Shown here: positions 26,763 through 37,100 of the stretch, in pieces
Position numbering within the stretch: the stretch's first letter is position 1
Layout: every line of letters begins with the position of its first letter
NCBI GenBank assembly: GCA_023150835.1
Contig: JAKLKB010000031.1
Coordinates: forward strand, 1-55,665
DNA: 55,665 nt
Source: Myxococcota bacterium
GTDB taxonomy: Bacteria > Myxococcota_C > UBA6777
Reading direction: 5' to 3'
The notes under the pieces: model-generated
What the model was told of the DNA's origin: nothing
The model's input: the letters and a program-made list of their open reading frames with translations, nothing else
The model's database searches: none
Translations under genes and position numbers: made by a program

Positions 26763-27383
26763 CCGATGTTCCTCCTATGCTTTCTTGCCTATGGATGAAT
26801 CGCTTGCGTGGCCTTTTGCGAACGAAAGACCCGTGCCTTCTGTGCCTCTGCAACAAGACAGCAGAAACCAGCAGATCTTGACAAACAAGAAAGTATCGTA
26901 AACAGAACCTTGCACAACGCGCAAGATATCGCCCACACAAGATCCTACAAAAACACAAAAAAAGATCGCTGATTCTCTTTTTGTATTCGTACGTTGCACG
27001 CCTTTTAAGCAATGCCATAACATTCCCCAAAAACCACATCCATACGAAATCCGCCCACAGTGTGATCGCAAAACGTAGGGGCAGCCCCCTGTGGCTGCCC
27101 AACAATCGGGCGTCTACGTACTCTCCTGTACACACCTCTCGGATTTCGCATCATTCATCCAAAACCATGCAAACAATCGATAAACCGCTCGAAAGACCTC
27201 ACGAAGTAGACGCCGCTCTCAGAAAAATGTCGAAGATTTCCAATGCTTGCGATACCTACCCTGCGATCTTTGCGGGGTTGGCGAACTTTCAACGGTTTTG
27301 TTTTTTGTTGATCAGTCGATAAAAATATCCATAAAAATCTTTTTTAATCGAAGGTATTTCGTTTGAAGAAGCGGGGGGGCGAT
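26763..27383. other. Intergenic region upstream of the MYXO-CTERM gene
   Basis: No gene is supported. It contains a palindromic element (27042-27151) and an AT-rich stretch at about 27298-27362. A possible minus-strand promoter-like arrangement lies near 26890-26925 (TTGTGC, 16 bases, TACTTT), which could serve the MYXO-CTERM gene. Confidence 0.45.
27042..27151 (-). mobile_element. Palindromic MITE-like element, copy 6
   Basis: It runs from ATACGAAATCCGCCC to TCTCGGATTTCGCAT, a nearly inverted pair. The core is GGGGCAGCCCCCTGTGGC, with GTGTGATCGC on the left. Length is 110 bp. It lies between two minus-strand genes, far from either coding end. Confidence 0.78.
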
Positions 27384-30300
27384 CTATCCGTCTTCGCGTT
27401 CGCGGAGCATGGAGAGGGCGTGTTGAAGGGCGTCAAGGGCCTGATCTTTTTTGGCTTTTTCTTGGGCGACTTGTTGTTGAAGGCGATTGGATTGGGTGGA
27501 AGTTTTTTCGATGTGGGATTTGAGTTCGTCGCGTTCTTGTTCGAGAGTGCGGTTCTTTTGTTCGAATTCGCGTTTGATCAGATCGATTTGGTTGCGTTCG
27601 TGGCGTCGTAGGGATTCGAGATCAGAGAGTTTTCCGCGCAGGTCGTCGACTTGATTTTGGAGGGTATTGTAGCCCAAAGCAGCGGATTGTTCGGCCTCAC
27701 GGGCCGAAGCAAGCGCGGATTCGGTTTTTTTGATCTGGGCGGCGAGGTCGCGTTCGCGCTGTTCGAGTCCTTCGATGATGGCCTCAAAACGTAGGCGGGC
27801 TCGGCGTTCGGCTTCTTCGATGCGTTTTTCGGACTCGGCTTGCCATTCGGCTTCACGGGCTTGTCGATCGCGGACGGATTCTTCTTTTTGGGTGCGGATC
27901 TGTTGGCGAAGCTGACGCAGTTCTTTTTCGGATTGGGCGAGGATCTGGTGGCTTTGTTCTTGGAGGGCGATCTGAAGGGCTTCCATCTCTTGCTGGTGTG
28001 CGGCGTGGAGGGCGTCGGCCTCGCGCTGGAAAGCCTCGCGCAGCGTGCGTTTTTCGGAATGAAAGGAGATCTCTTGTTCGGCGAGGATCTCTTGTTGGGT
28101 TTGACGGGCTTGACGGCGGTCTTTGTCTTGTTCGGCGAGGAGGCGTTCGACATCAAGTGCGTGTTCTTGGCGTATTCCTGCGATGATCTCGGCATGTTGG
28201 CGTTCGCGAGCATCAAGTTCTCGTGCGAGCAATGCTTCGAAGCTGCGTTCTTGTTGTTGGAAACGGCGTTCGAGGGCTTGTTCTTGGCGGAGGGAGTGTT
28301 CTTGGTGGAGGCGGAGAGCTTCTTGGTGTTCAGCGGAAAGCCGCAGCATGGCGTTTTCGTGTTCTCGTTCGAGGTGCTGCATCACTTCTTGGGCTTGTCG
28401 GCGCTCGGTTTCGAGGGCGGATTGATGGGTGATTTGGCTGGTTTCGATGTGTTCTTCGTGTGCGGCGAGTTGATGGGTGAGGCGTTCTTGTTCGGCGTGC
28501 AGGCGGGTGAGTTCGGCTTGTTGGGTGGTGGTTTTTTGTTTGAGTTGGAAGGTTTCGGTTTCCAGAAGGATGGCGCGTTGTTTCCAGTCATCGAGGGATT
28601 TTTCAGCGTGATGGAGTTGATCGAGGACGCGCTCTTGTTGTTCGGACTCGCTCAAGCGGTTGTGTTGTTCGGCGTGCAAGAGTTCGCGCAAGGAGCGTGC
28701 TTCACTTTCGAGGCGTTCGGTGCGTTCTTGGACATCAAATTTTTCTTGCTCTAGCACGACGTTTCGATGGCGAAGCGCCACCAGTTCGGCTTCCATCTGT
28801 TCGGTGGAATCGCCGATGTTTTGGAGTTTTCCTTGGGCGCGATCGAGTTCTTCTTCGAGGGTGGCTTGTTGGTCTTGCAGCGAAGCGATCTGTTGGCGTA
28901 AGAGATCTTCGACTTCGAGGCGATTGCGGGCATCAGCGCGTGAAGCGTCGAGATCTTCTTGGAGTTGCGTGATCTCGTCGCGGAGTTGTTGTTGTGCGGA
29001 TTTGAGGCGGTGGCCTTGTTCTTGTGCCTCGAAGATCGCAGCATCGGCCTTTTCGAGTTTACCGAGCAAGGCGCGTCGTTCGGATTCGAGCGCTTCGATC
29101 CGTGTATGTTTGGTGGTTTCAGCTTGAGAGAGTGCGCGATATCCGGTCTCACGGGCGGTTTCGAGATCGACGCGCAGCCGTCCGAGTTCTTCGCGGAGGA
29201 CTTGCATGGCGGCGTCGTGTTCTTCGAGCAAGGCGCGGCGTTCTTCGGCATGGGATTCTTTCAAGCGCTCGCGTTCATCGGCGTGTTGGTGGAGTTGTTT
29301 TTCGAGGCGTTCTTTGTCGATGCGTATGCTGTGGAGGGCGTGTTCATCTTCGCGGGCGGTTTGTTTGAGGGCATCAAGTTGGGCTTCCATCTCGCGATAG
29401 CGCGAGGAAAGATATCCGTGATCGTCGCCGAGGCGGTTGATCTCTTCGCGCAGGGATTGAAGCTCTCTCTCGCGTTCTCCGAGTTGCGAGAGTAGTTCGT
29501 CATCGTTGAGGGATTGGGCGTGGACTTGGGTACGAAACCCTGCGAGCTCGCCGCGAAGCTCACAAGCGGCTTGGATCTGTTCTTCCAAAGCGGCCTGTGT
29601 TTCGAGCAGTTCGGCACGTTGTGTTTCGAGCATCGTTTCGCGTTCGTTGCACAAGCCTTGATAAAACAGCACTTGTTTTCGGGCATCGTCGACTTCGATC
29701 GCAAGGGAGGAGAGTTGTTCTTCGAGGGCTTCGACTTCTCCGCCGCGTTTGGAGAGTGCGTCGCTATGGGATCGAGCGTGTTGTGCGGCTTTTTCGGCTT
29801 GGGCGTCAACTTCGATCTGCAAGCGTTGTCGTTCGCGTTCGAGATCTGTGATGCGTGCGTAGAGATCGTTGGTTTCGTCTTGAGAGGCTTCGTGTTGGGC
29901 TTGGGCTTCTTGTAGAAGTCGTTGGAGCCGCCCATTTTCGTCTTGAAGGGAGGAGATCTGAGTGGAGTCGTCGATCGAGTGGGTCTGAAACAAGACACGG
30001 GTGGGGGATTCTCCGGAGTCCTCGTCGGCAGCGTCATGAAGGATGCGCGTGGGAACTTCGGAGTCATCGCCATCGGCTTGGGTCGCTACGGCAGAAAGAC
30101 GGGTGGGTGCGTCGTCTTCTTCGGATGCAAGGGCCTGTTCGGTTGTAGGCTTGGCTTTGCCCTTTGCGGACGGTGTTTTTGTGGAGGCAGAAGGATCGCG
30201 CAGCGCTTTGTTTTCGTGGCGCAATCGTTCCAGTTCTTCTTGAAGTCCATCCATCTGTTGCGCAGCCAAGGCTTTGGCCAAAAGCTCGGGATAAAGGGCA

Positions 30301-32132
30301 AAAGCATCTTCGTCTTGTTGATGGAGTGCGATGATCTGTTTGCGCAACCAAACGCTTTCTTTTCGGACGGCGCGCATCTCTTCTTGGAGAGCGTCGTTAT
30401 CGCCCTCCTGTTGGGCGTCTTGCAGCGCAGCATTGGCTTTTCGTAAAGCGTCGGCCTCTTCCAAAGAGGCTTTTTGCTGTCGGCGCAGTTCTTCGGCTTC
30501 GTCGCGAGCACGTTTTTGTTCGGAGCGCAAACGCTCGATATCTTCGCGTGATCGCTGTTGTTCGGAGCGCAAACGCTCGGTCTCTTCGCGTGATCGCTGT
30601 TGTTCGGAGCGCAAACGCTCGGTCTCTTCGCGTGATCGCTGTTGTTCGGAGCGCAAACGCTCGGTCTCTTCGCGTGATCGCTGTTGTTCGGAGCGCAAAC
30701 GCTCGGCCTCTTCGCGTGATCGCTGTTGTTCGTTGCGCAAGCGTTCGGCTTCGTCGCGAGCCTGTTGCTGTTCGGAGCGCAAGCGCTCGATCTCGCTTTG
30801 AAGCTGTTTTTTTTCGGTGCGCCAGTTCTGTTCTTCGTCGCGTGAGCGCTTGGGTTCGGCCTCAGTCTCGGGGCGGGAGATGTGGACGGGTTCTCTCGAT
30901 TGGATCAGCGCATCAAGTTCGGCTTGGGCGTTGCGAACGGAGAAAGCACTGGCCTCTTTGTTGGCGATCTTGGACTCGGGCGCACCGAGGGGAACCAGCG
31001 AAGGGAAGGGTGGGAGAGCTTGCATCTCCGAGGTTTTGGGTCGCGGGGGTTCGGAGGAAGTCACCAAAGCCGAAGGGGGTGGCTGAGTGAGCGGGCGTAC
31101 GGGGATGGAGGGATTGGTTTGTGGACGGGGCGGCAGCGGGGCTCCTGTGAGTGATGGAAACGGCGCGAGTCCGCCTGTTTGAGGCGAGAAAGGAGAGTTT
31201 TTGCTAGAGAGGGAAACCGCTCGTAGTTCGGTCGAAGCGGCAGCGGCGATTTCGGGAGAAGAGCCTGCCCATGCGCGCCCAATCGAGGCAGAAGCTCCTG
31301 CGACAGGTAGCGGTGTTTGCACCCCCGAAGCAAGGGAGCTTGTGGAGTGTTGCACAACAAAAGCATCGGTCGCAGCGTTTTCACCCCGCGCCAAGGCGGG
31401 GGCAGGCGTCGGGCGAGCAGGAACTTTCGCGATGATGGTGCGATCCGCATCGTCGAGGTCATCGTCTGAAAACCCCGAAGCTGGCCCTTGATAGATCTGT
31501 CCGGCTCGTTCTTCGATTGCTTCTCGGATGGCGCGGCGGTGCTTTTCTTCGGTGATATCTTCGGCGCTCAACAAGAGATCTCCGTCTTCGTCGTCGAGAT
31601 CGAGCTCTTCTTCTTCCGAACCTTCGGGGACCAACGTGCGATCGACATCCGACGGGCCGCCGCCCAGTTTGGCGCGTTGTCCTGCGGCGGGTAAGTTGGG
31701 GTTGGTGTCGGAGGTTCCTTGTCCCGCACTTGGGCGTTCGGCGGCTTGCGCGGAAAGCATCAATCCCCCCAGCATTCCGAGCAATTCGTCATGGTTCAAT
31801 GGCATCATCAAGTAGCCTTGCGCTCGGGTTCTCAGGCGTTGGTGTTGCGAGAAGCTTTCTTCGGTGGCTTGGGACGAATACAACACCAACGGTATCCCTC
31901 GCAAGCCATCACGCCGCTTGATCCGATTGCACACCGAATAGCCGTTGCGGCGGGGGATCTCGACACGCAGCAAGATCACATCAGGCCGACGGGCCGGATC
32001 TTCTAGCTCGTTGAGAGCGATCAATCCATCCGCGACCAATTCCACTTCGTAACCGCCTTGCAAAAGCACGCGCTGTAACGCTTGGGATGTCGTTTTGTCC
32101 GATTCAATCAGAAGTATCCGCGCCTTTGCCAT
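27384..32132 (-). CDS. FrzS/AglZ-like pseudo-receiver with giant coiled coil
   Basis: The protein has 1582 residues; ATG 32132 has AAGGTGGG about 6 bases upstream. Residues 1-125 form a CheY-like receiver fold (ARILLIESDKTT at the start, RRPDVILLRVEIP, IPLVLYSS, YLMMPLN), but the phosphoacceptor Asp is Arg56 and the conserved Lys is Met110. A disordered region (about 130-430) is rich in Pro/Ser and acidic residues and contains repeated DADRT/SPTR-like motifs. From about 430 to the end the protein is heptad-rich coiled coil (Glu/Gln/Arg/Leu), partly built from 14-residue tandem units. Myxobacterial FrzS and AglZ have this same receiver-plus-coil plan and act in polarity and motility. The analogy is good, but identity is not proven. 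The gene is divergent from the M48 peptidase. Confidence 0.85.
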   Translation of the reverse strand: MAKARILLIESDKTTSQALQRVLLQGGYEVELVADGLIALNELEDPARRPDVILLRVEIPRRNGYSVCNRIKRRDGLRGIPLVLYSSQATEESFSQHQRLRTRAQGYLMMPLNHDELLGMLGGLMLSAQAAERPSAGQGTSDTNPNLPAAGQRAKLGGGPSDVDRTLVPEGSEEEELDLDDEDGDLLLSAEDITEEKHRRAIREAIEERAGQIYQGPASGFSDDDLDDADRTIIAKVPARPTPAPALARGENAATDAFVVQHSTSSLASGVQTPLPVAGASASIGRAWAGSSPEIAAAASTELRAVSLSSKNSPFSPQTGGLAPFPSLTGAPLPPRPQTNPSIPVRPLTQPPPSALVTSSEPPRPKTSEMQALPPFPSLVPLGAPESKIANKEASAFSVRNAQAELDALIQSREPVHISRPETEAEPKRSRDEEQNWRTEKKQLQSEIERLRSEQQQARDEAERLRNEQQRSREEAERLRSEQQRSREETERLRSEQQRSREETERLRSEQQRSREETERLRSEQQRSREDIERLRSEQKRARDEAEELRRQQKASLEEADALRKANAALQDAQQEGDNDALQEEMRAVRKESVWLRKQIIALHQQDEDAFALYPELLAKALAAQQMDGLQEELERLRHENKALRDPSASTKTPSAKGKAKPTTEQALASEEDDAPTRLSAVATQADGDDSEVPTRILHDAADEDSGESPTRVLFQTHSIDDSTQISSLQDENGRLQRLLQEAQAQHEASQDETNDLYARITDLERERQRLQIEVDAQAEKAAQHARSHSDALSKRGGEVEALEEQLSSLAIEVDDARKQVLFYQGLCNERETMLETQRAELLETQAALEEQIQAACELRGELAGFRTQVHAQSLNDDELLSQLGERERELQSLREEINRLGDDHGYLSSRYREMEAQLDALKQTAREDEHALHSIRIDKERLEKQLHQHADERERLKESHAEERRALLEEHDAAMQVLREELGRLRVDLETARETGYRALSQAETTKHTRIEALESERRALLGKLEKADAAIFEAQEQGHRLKSAQQQLRDEITQLQEDLDASRADARNRLEVEDLLRQQIASLQDQQATLEEELDRAQGKLQNIGDSTEQMEAELVALRHRNVVLEQEKFDVQERTERLESEARSLRELLHAEQHNRLSESEQQERVLDQLHHAEKSLDDWKQRAILLETETFQLKQKTTTQQAELTRLHAEQERLTHQLAAHEEHIETSQITHQSALETERRQAQEVMQHLEREHENAMLRLSAEHQEALRLHQEHSLRQEQALERRFQQQERSFEALLARELDARERQHAEIIAGIRQEHALDVERLLAEQDKDRRQARQTQQEILAEQEISFHSEKRTLREAFQREADALHAAHQQEMEALQIALQEQSHQILAQSEKELRQLRQQIRTQKEESVRDRQAREAEWQAESEKRIEEAERRARLRFEAIIEGLEQRERDLAAQIKKTESALASAREAEQSAALGYNTLQNQVDDLRGKLSDLESLRRHERNQIDLIKREFEQKNRTLEQERDELKSHIEKTSTQSNRLQQQVAQEKAKKDQALDALQHALSMLREREDG
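30541..30750 (-). repeat. 42-bp tandem repeat in coiled-coil region
   Basis: Five units of 42 bp start at 30541, 30583, 30625, 30667 and 30709 (first bases TCTTCGCGTGATCGCTG). The first four differ at only a base or two; the fifth is more divergent. Read on the minus strand, each encodes 14 residues such as RLRSEQQRSREETE, two heptads. More divergent units flank the array on both sides. Confidence 0.9.
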
Positions 32133-32279
32133 GCTTTTCCCACCTTGCGATGCTCGTTTGCACTCTTGTTTCGCCGCCACAGCACCGACCGATCCTATCA
32201 AACCCCCTGCACGCTCGCAAGTGTAGCCCTCACCTAGCCGATCGAAACCGTCTTCTTTCGGGGCAAGTCATCCACCCTC

Positions 32280-32309
32280 TTGGCTTGTGGCGCGTCTTTC
32301 CTTTAGTAT
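32280..32309 (+). promoter_or_regulatory. Candidate promoter of M48 peptidase gene
   Basis: TTGGCT at 32280-32285 and TAGTAT at 32304-32309 with 18 bases between them, ending 52 bases before the ATG at 32362. The -35 is poor, so this is only a candidate. Confidence 0.35.
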
Positions 32310-32361
32310 CGTTCTTCTGCTTCGAGACGTTGCCCAACCACCAAACCAAAGGGAGTGTTTC

Positions 32362-33636
32362 ATGGGTATCCTCGCCGAAAAATGGTTCTTCATCCCCACC
32401 CTCCTCGGGATCGTCGGCTTTTTGTTTTACCGCTTTGCAGACTACCTGCAACACAAACACACACAAGACGCCACCCAACCGACCGACCTCGAACAACTCA
32501 CCCCCGAAGTCTACGCGCAAAAAAAAGCGCGCAAGCTCAAACGTACCTCCAGCGCTGTGTGGAAAAACTCGCTCGCATGGGGGCTTCAGTTTGGTTATGT
32601 TCTCCTCGGGATCCCCACCTTGATCAATCTCCTGATCGCTCAAAAGTGGTCGCCCGGGACCATCTACACCACCCTTGGCATCGTGGGTTGGGTGCTCAAT
32701 ATGCTGATCTCCAAGATGTTCTCCTTGTGGAGTCCGACCCTCCCCTTCATCCCACACGCGCATAACCCCCGCAAAACGTGGACTTTTGGGAACGCTGCTT
32801 GGCAGGCTTGGGGGATCGCTTCTTGGTCGCTTCCCGCTTACTTCTTCTTTGCCACCCTCCAACAAAACGGATGGGTCGGCAGTATCGCGATGATCTGGGT
32901 GAGCCAACTGATCCAACTTGTGATCTTTATTTACACCATCAAAAAACAAGCCATCCCCTACCAACAATACCCCGGCCTCAGCACCGAATTCAAAGCCAGC
33001 CTCCACACTTATCTCGAAAAACAAGGCTTTCGAGACGACGAAGTCGGCGTCCTGAAGGGACTCAAGATGGGCCCGAACGCCTTTGCCACCAGTCTCACCC
33101 CCGGGTTTCGCCAGATCGTCATGACCGAAGAACTCGTCGAAGGCTTCCGCGATCCTCAAAACCCCAACTTCAAGCTCAAACTTGACGATAGCGCCCTTGA
33201 GGCCGTGCTCTCCCACGAAGTCGGCCACATCAAAAATCACCACGTCCCCAAATCGATCTTCTGGGGTGGCCTCTTCTCAAGCATCACCACCTTCGCCGTT
33301 TACCAAGTGTTCGGTGCAAAGGGCGGATTCGTTCTATTTGATGCCGAGACATCCCGCCAACTCACCATGTTTTGGGGCCAGTCCGTCCTCAACATCACGC
33401 TTGTCTTTTTGCTCAACTTCATCATGATCGGCATCATTCGTGGCAACGAATACCAAGCCGACACCCATCTCCTCGAAACCAACGGCTGCAAAAAAGGCGA
33501 CCAATTCTTCCACCAGATCCGCCACATCGCACCCGTCCCCAACCATCCCCTCTGGGATCGCTGCAACGCCACACACCCCGCCCCCGAAGACCGCGAACAA
33601 CGCATCAAAGAATGGCAATCCAAACATTGCAAGTGA
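32362..33636 (+). CDS. M48-family membrane zinc metallopeptidase
   Basis: The protein has 424 residues; ATG 32362 has GGGAG about 7 bases upstream. Six or so hydrophobic segments are spread through it: four before and two after the catalytic site. The zinc motif HEVGH lies at 285-289, and the third ligand, Glu363, in NEYQAD. This resembles Ste24/HtpX-type intramembrane or membrane-bound metalloproteases involved in membrane protein quality control. The active site is expected at the cytosolic face. The length is closer to CaaX-protease-like Ste24 than to HtpX. It is divergent from the coiled-coil pseudo-receiver gene; a hairpin at 33677-33696 may terminate it. Confidence 0.88.
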   Translation: MGILAEKWFFIPTLLGIVGFLFYRFADYLQHKHTQDATQPTDLEQLTPEVYAQKKARKLKRTSSAVWKNSLAWGLQFGYVLLGIPTLINLLIAQKWSPGTIYTTLGIVGWVLNMLISKMFSLWSPTLPFIPHAHNPRKTWTFGNAAWQAWGIASWSLPAYFFFATLQQNGWVGSIAMIWVSQLIQLVIFIYTIKKQAIPYQQYPGLSTEFKASLHTYLEKQGFRDDEVGVLKGLKMGPNAFATSLTPGFRQIVMTEELVEGFRDPQNPNFKLKLDDSALEAVLSHEVGHIKNHHVPKSIFWGGLFSSITTFAVYQVFGAKGGFVLFDAETSRQLTMFWGQSVLNITLVFLLNFIMIGIIRGNEYQADTHLLETNGCKKGDQFFHQIRHIAPVPNHPLWDRCNATHPAPEDREQRIKEWQSKHCK

Positions 33637-33676
33637 TACCCCCCATATCACGTCAACGACCCACACCGAAAGGGGT

Positions 33677-33696
33677 GGGCTTGTGAGAGCAAGCCC
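33677..33696 (+). terminator. Hairpin after M48 peptidase gene
   Basis: GGGCTTG (33677-33683) pairs with CAAGCCC (33690-33696) around a 6-base loop. It is followed by GTTGAC and a C-run, not a T-run, so intrinsic termination would be weak. Confidence 0.35.
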
Positions 33697-33801
33697 CGTT
33701 GACCCCCCCCCAACGAGTCTGCCGAGATTTCGGCGGTGATCAACGAGGTTTTCTTGCCCTGCACCGCTGCTCTATCTGTCCACAGACCACGCAGATATCT
33801 C

Positions 33802-33830
33802 TTGACAGATCCGCGCTGTTGTGCTACACA
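33802..33830 (+). promoter_or_regulatory. Sigma70 promoter of tRNA-Val
   Basis: TTGACA (33802-33807) is a perfect -35 and is followed at exactly 17 bases by TACACA (33825-33830). The tRNA begins 17 bases further on. Position and spacing strongly favour a genuine housekeeping promoter. Confidence 0.85.
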
Positions 33831-33847
33831 CTCAATCCGTTCTTTTT

Positions 33848-33920
<73 letters not shown>

Positions 33921-33936
33921 CAATCTTTTCCCCTCC

Positions 33937-33963
33937 AAAGCGACACCTCTTGTCGCTTTTTTT
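33937..33963 (+). terminator. Intrinsic terminator after tRNA-Val
   Basis: AAAGCGACA-CCTCT-TGTCGCTTT forms a 9-bp stem, with the T-run continuing to 33963. It lies 16 bases after the tRNA end and is a textbook factor-independent terminator. Confidence 0.9.
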
Positions 33964-34015
33964 GTTTCTCCCCCTCTGCTCTCTTTTGGTTGATGTTCCA
34001 CGAAAAAAAGGAATG

Positions 34016-34129
34016 ATACGAGATCCGCAAGATGTGTGATCGAAGGATCGTGCGTAGATGCCCTACGGTTGGGCAACCACACCTGTCTGCCCCTACGTTT
34101 TACGATCACACGATGGGCGGATCTCGTAT
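34016..34129 (+). mobile_element. Palindromic MITE-like element, copy 7 (intact)
   Basis: This 114-bp copy has perfect terminal inverted repeats, ATACGAGATCCGC and GCGGATCTCGTAT. Inside are TGTGTGATCG and CGATCACACGA arms, then GGGCAACC and CTGCCCC around CACACCTGT. Most of the length can pair with itself. It is one of the two best-preserved members and lies in the gap before the C-terminal end of the membrane-protein gene. Confidence 0.85.
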
Positions 34130-34151
34130 GACGCGGTGGCTCGATCGGCGA

Positions 34152-37100
34152 TCAGGAGACGGGATGGCGAGGAAGGATCGCGTCTTGGTGTTCAAGGACG
34201 ATGGTGGGGGCGGGTTCACGGAGCTTTCCGTCAGAGGTGAGTTCATAATGAAGGGCTCTGAGTTGTGCGCCGGGGGCGTGGACAGAGACACGAACGCGAT
34301 CTTTTTCGACCCAGTACTCGGCATAACGCTCGGAGGTTGCGGCTCCCGGAGTGACGATCTCAAAGCCGCGAAGATAAAAGCCAAGCCATTCTTCGATCTT
34401 GGAGCGAACCAAACGCACGCCTGATTTTTGTAAGAAAAAGACGAGATGTTGATCGCAAGCGCTCTGTTGATCGAGCGTAAGGCGAAGAGCGCCTTGGGAT
34501 GGGGTGGAGAGAGAGCGCAAAGACGCCAGCAGCCAGCCGTTTTCCAGTTCATAGCGCAAGCGCAAGCGATAGAGGGTGGTTTGCTCTTGGCGGATCTCCA
34601 AAAAGGCGTCAAGGTGGGTGCGATCCGTGTCGATCTCTTCGCAAACAAAGCGCAGCCCGCTGTGTTCGAAGGCTGGATCGCGATGCAATGCGGCGATCAG
34701 ATCGCGGTCCACAAAGCGCCGAACATCCTCGGCGACGTGGTGCAGATCGTGGTGGACGCGATGGACTTTGTCTTCGTCGTAGTACAAAAAGCTTTTCTTG
34801 TAGGCTTTGAACAGTTTTTCATAGGCACGCGGCAAAGTGCCCGAGTGAAAGCCTCGCCGCAACAGCGCGTCGACCGTTTCGCCGTGCGATCCCACCCGAA
34901 CAGCGGCAGGAGACGCAGGCTGATTGGCGCGAAACAGCTTCCAGTTTTCTTTGAGTTCCCACGCCAAGAATCCGCAAAGCCCGGGCAGCCCGAATTGAAA
35001 AAACAAGCCGACGATCCAGATCACAGAGCGAGCAAAACCCGCACTTTCCATCACGGTGATGATCACGATGGTGGCAGGGATCAGGAGTTTGTGAGAGATC
35101 GTGACGATCGGAAAGTGTTTCACGGGGTTGAGTTGCGGTTCTGCGACGAGATTCACGCTGAGTCGGATCAGGTAGGTCACACCAAACCACAGACTTTGGA
35201 GGATGCTTTTGATCCAGATGACTGCGCGGCCTTCGCCTTCATGGAAACGCAACATATCGTCCACCCGATAGATCGCGTAATCAAGCGCGATCAAGAAACG
35301 GCGAAAGACCTCCAAAGTCCAACGGATCAAACCGACCACGAGGTGATCACGGATCTGCGACCATAAAGCGAGCAGACGATACGCCAGCCAGTCCCAAACC
35401 GCCCGTCCGATCGTTGTATTCAACAAGAAGTACAAAAATCCCGCCCACACCAATACGCTCAAAAACTGCCATCCAAAGGGCACCTGATAATGCAGGATCT
35501 GCGGATACAGATTGCGCATCGTCACACGCCACGCGGTACTTCCGACGAATGTAAAGGCCAGCGCCACAAATACAGGCAGCACGATGTGGCGATACACAAA
35601 AAAAGCCCGAGGATGCGTCAAGACCAGTTGTAGCCAAGGGTGACGGTACAGCCAACGCGGTCCCTCGATAAACAAAAAGCGCAAGGCCATACCGAAGCTC
35701 GACAAGATCCGCCGAAACAGATCCCAACCTGTTTCGGTGTGCATCACGCCATACATCAAAAGACCGAGGACAAGCACACTTTGAAAGCCGACATAGTCCC
35801 ACAGATGAACCTTCGGTAGCTTCAGGCTGTAAAGCGTCGCATCCATCACCCAAACAGGTACGCTTTCCCGAACGACGAGGATATCGCTATAAGAAAAATA
35901 AAACAGGATGTGGTTGCGCAAAAAGGCGTTGAAGTACTCGACCACGATCCCAAACGTCATCAAAAGCGCAACGGCCCCACCAAAGGGCAACAGCAGATTC
36001 AGACAGAACCAACGCCCCCAGATCGTGCCAAAAGCCAGCGCCGAAAACCGTTGGTTCAGGCGAAGGTAGATCTCACCCGAGCGATAGATATCGTGAAAAC
36101 GCGGCTGTAAGGCTTCGTTGAGCTTGATCAAGATATCACCATGAAGAAAGTCACGCCACGTCGAGGTGGGAAGGCGAAGATCGTTGCGGCTGATCACATC
36201 GCGCATATCAGAGAAACTAAACTGGCCCCTGCGCACCACAAGATCCATCAAGTCGTCGCGGATACGCGCTTGGGCGACTTCTTCACGCAACGAAGCTGGG
36301 ACCAATCCGACTTTGTTCATCGCCTCGATCAATCGAGGCCCAAAGGTTTCGCGGACGCTTTGTTCGATGTAGTGGTTGGCTTGATGGATCGGGATCAACA
36401 AGCGTTCAAGGCGTTGTTCGGGCAGAGGGAGCCCTTCGAGGCGACGCAACGTCACTTGGAGATAGTGCATCGCACGGATCATCCCGTAATGATCGAGCGG
36501 GATCTGGAGGGGGACTTGCCCTTTGTGGCGGATCCATCGGGCAAGCCGCGTGACAAAAAACAAACGCTCTCGATCAAGATAACTGCGTTGCATGGATTTT
36601 AAACTGGCCGCTGCGAGCCGTCCAAGTCGCGACGACAACGGCACAGAAAGCAAAAGCGCGATCAGTTCGGACAAACTGCGCAAAGCAGGTCCTTGGGTTG
36701 GATAATGTTCGCAAAAGCGCGTCAATAGGGTATTTTGGTAGCTTTGCTGTTGAACGATCAGCTCGTTTAAAAACCCACGACTGGCCTCATCTGCGACCAT
36801 CCCGCGAAAAAAACGGATGGCTTCGCCGCATTGAAGGGCAGCTTCGGCCTCGTTTCCGCGCCATTCTTCTGCAATGGCCCATCGATAGGAATGAACGAAC
36901 TCAAACACTTGTGTGCGCAAAGCTTGTCGCGCCGCAAAGCGCAGCAGAAACATCTGGAGCTTCGATGGACTCGGCGGGTTCGCGGTTTCGGCAGCATCTT
37001 GGGCCTCAGCATGACGATGCGTACGCGTCAAAAACGGCATCACAGAGATCCAGCGCCCCCAAACACGCACTTGAAACCACCACCACAACGACGAGATAAC

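Noticed and set aside
27390-31700. Many long plus-strand frames opposite the coiled-coil gene
   Set aside because: They are antisense shadows of a GC-rich, repetitive coding region; the minus strand has the ribosome site, recognisable domain and heptad pattern.
34446-36602. Plus-strand frames of 150-300 codons opposite the large membrane protein
   Set aside because: Hydrophobic helices, ribosome site and continuous frame support the minus strand; the plus-strand frames are shadows.
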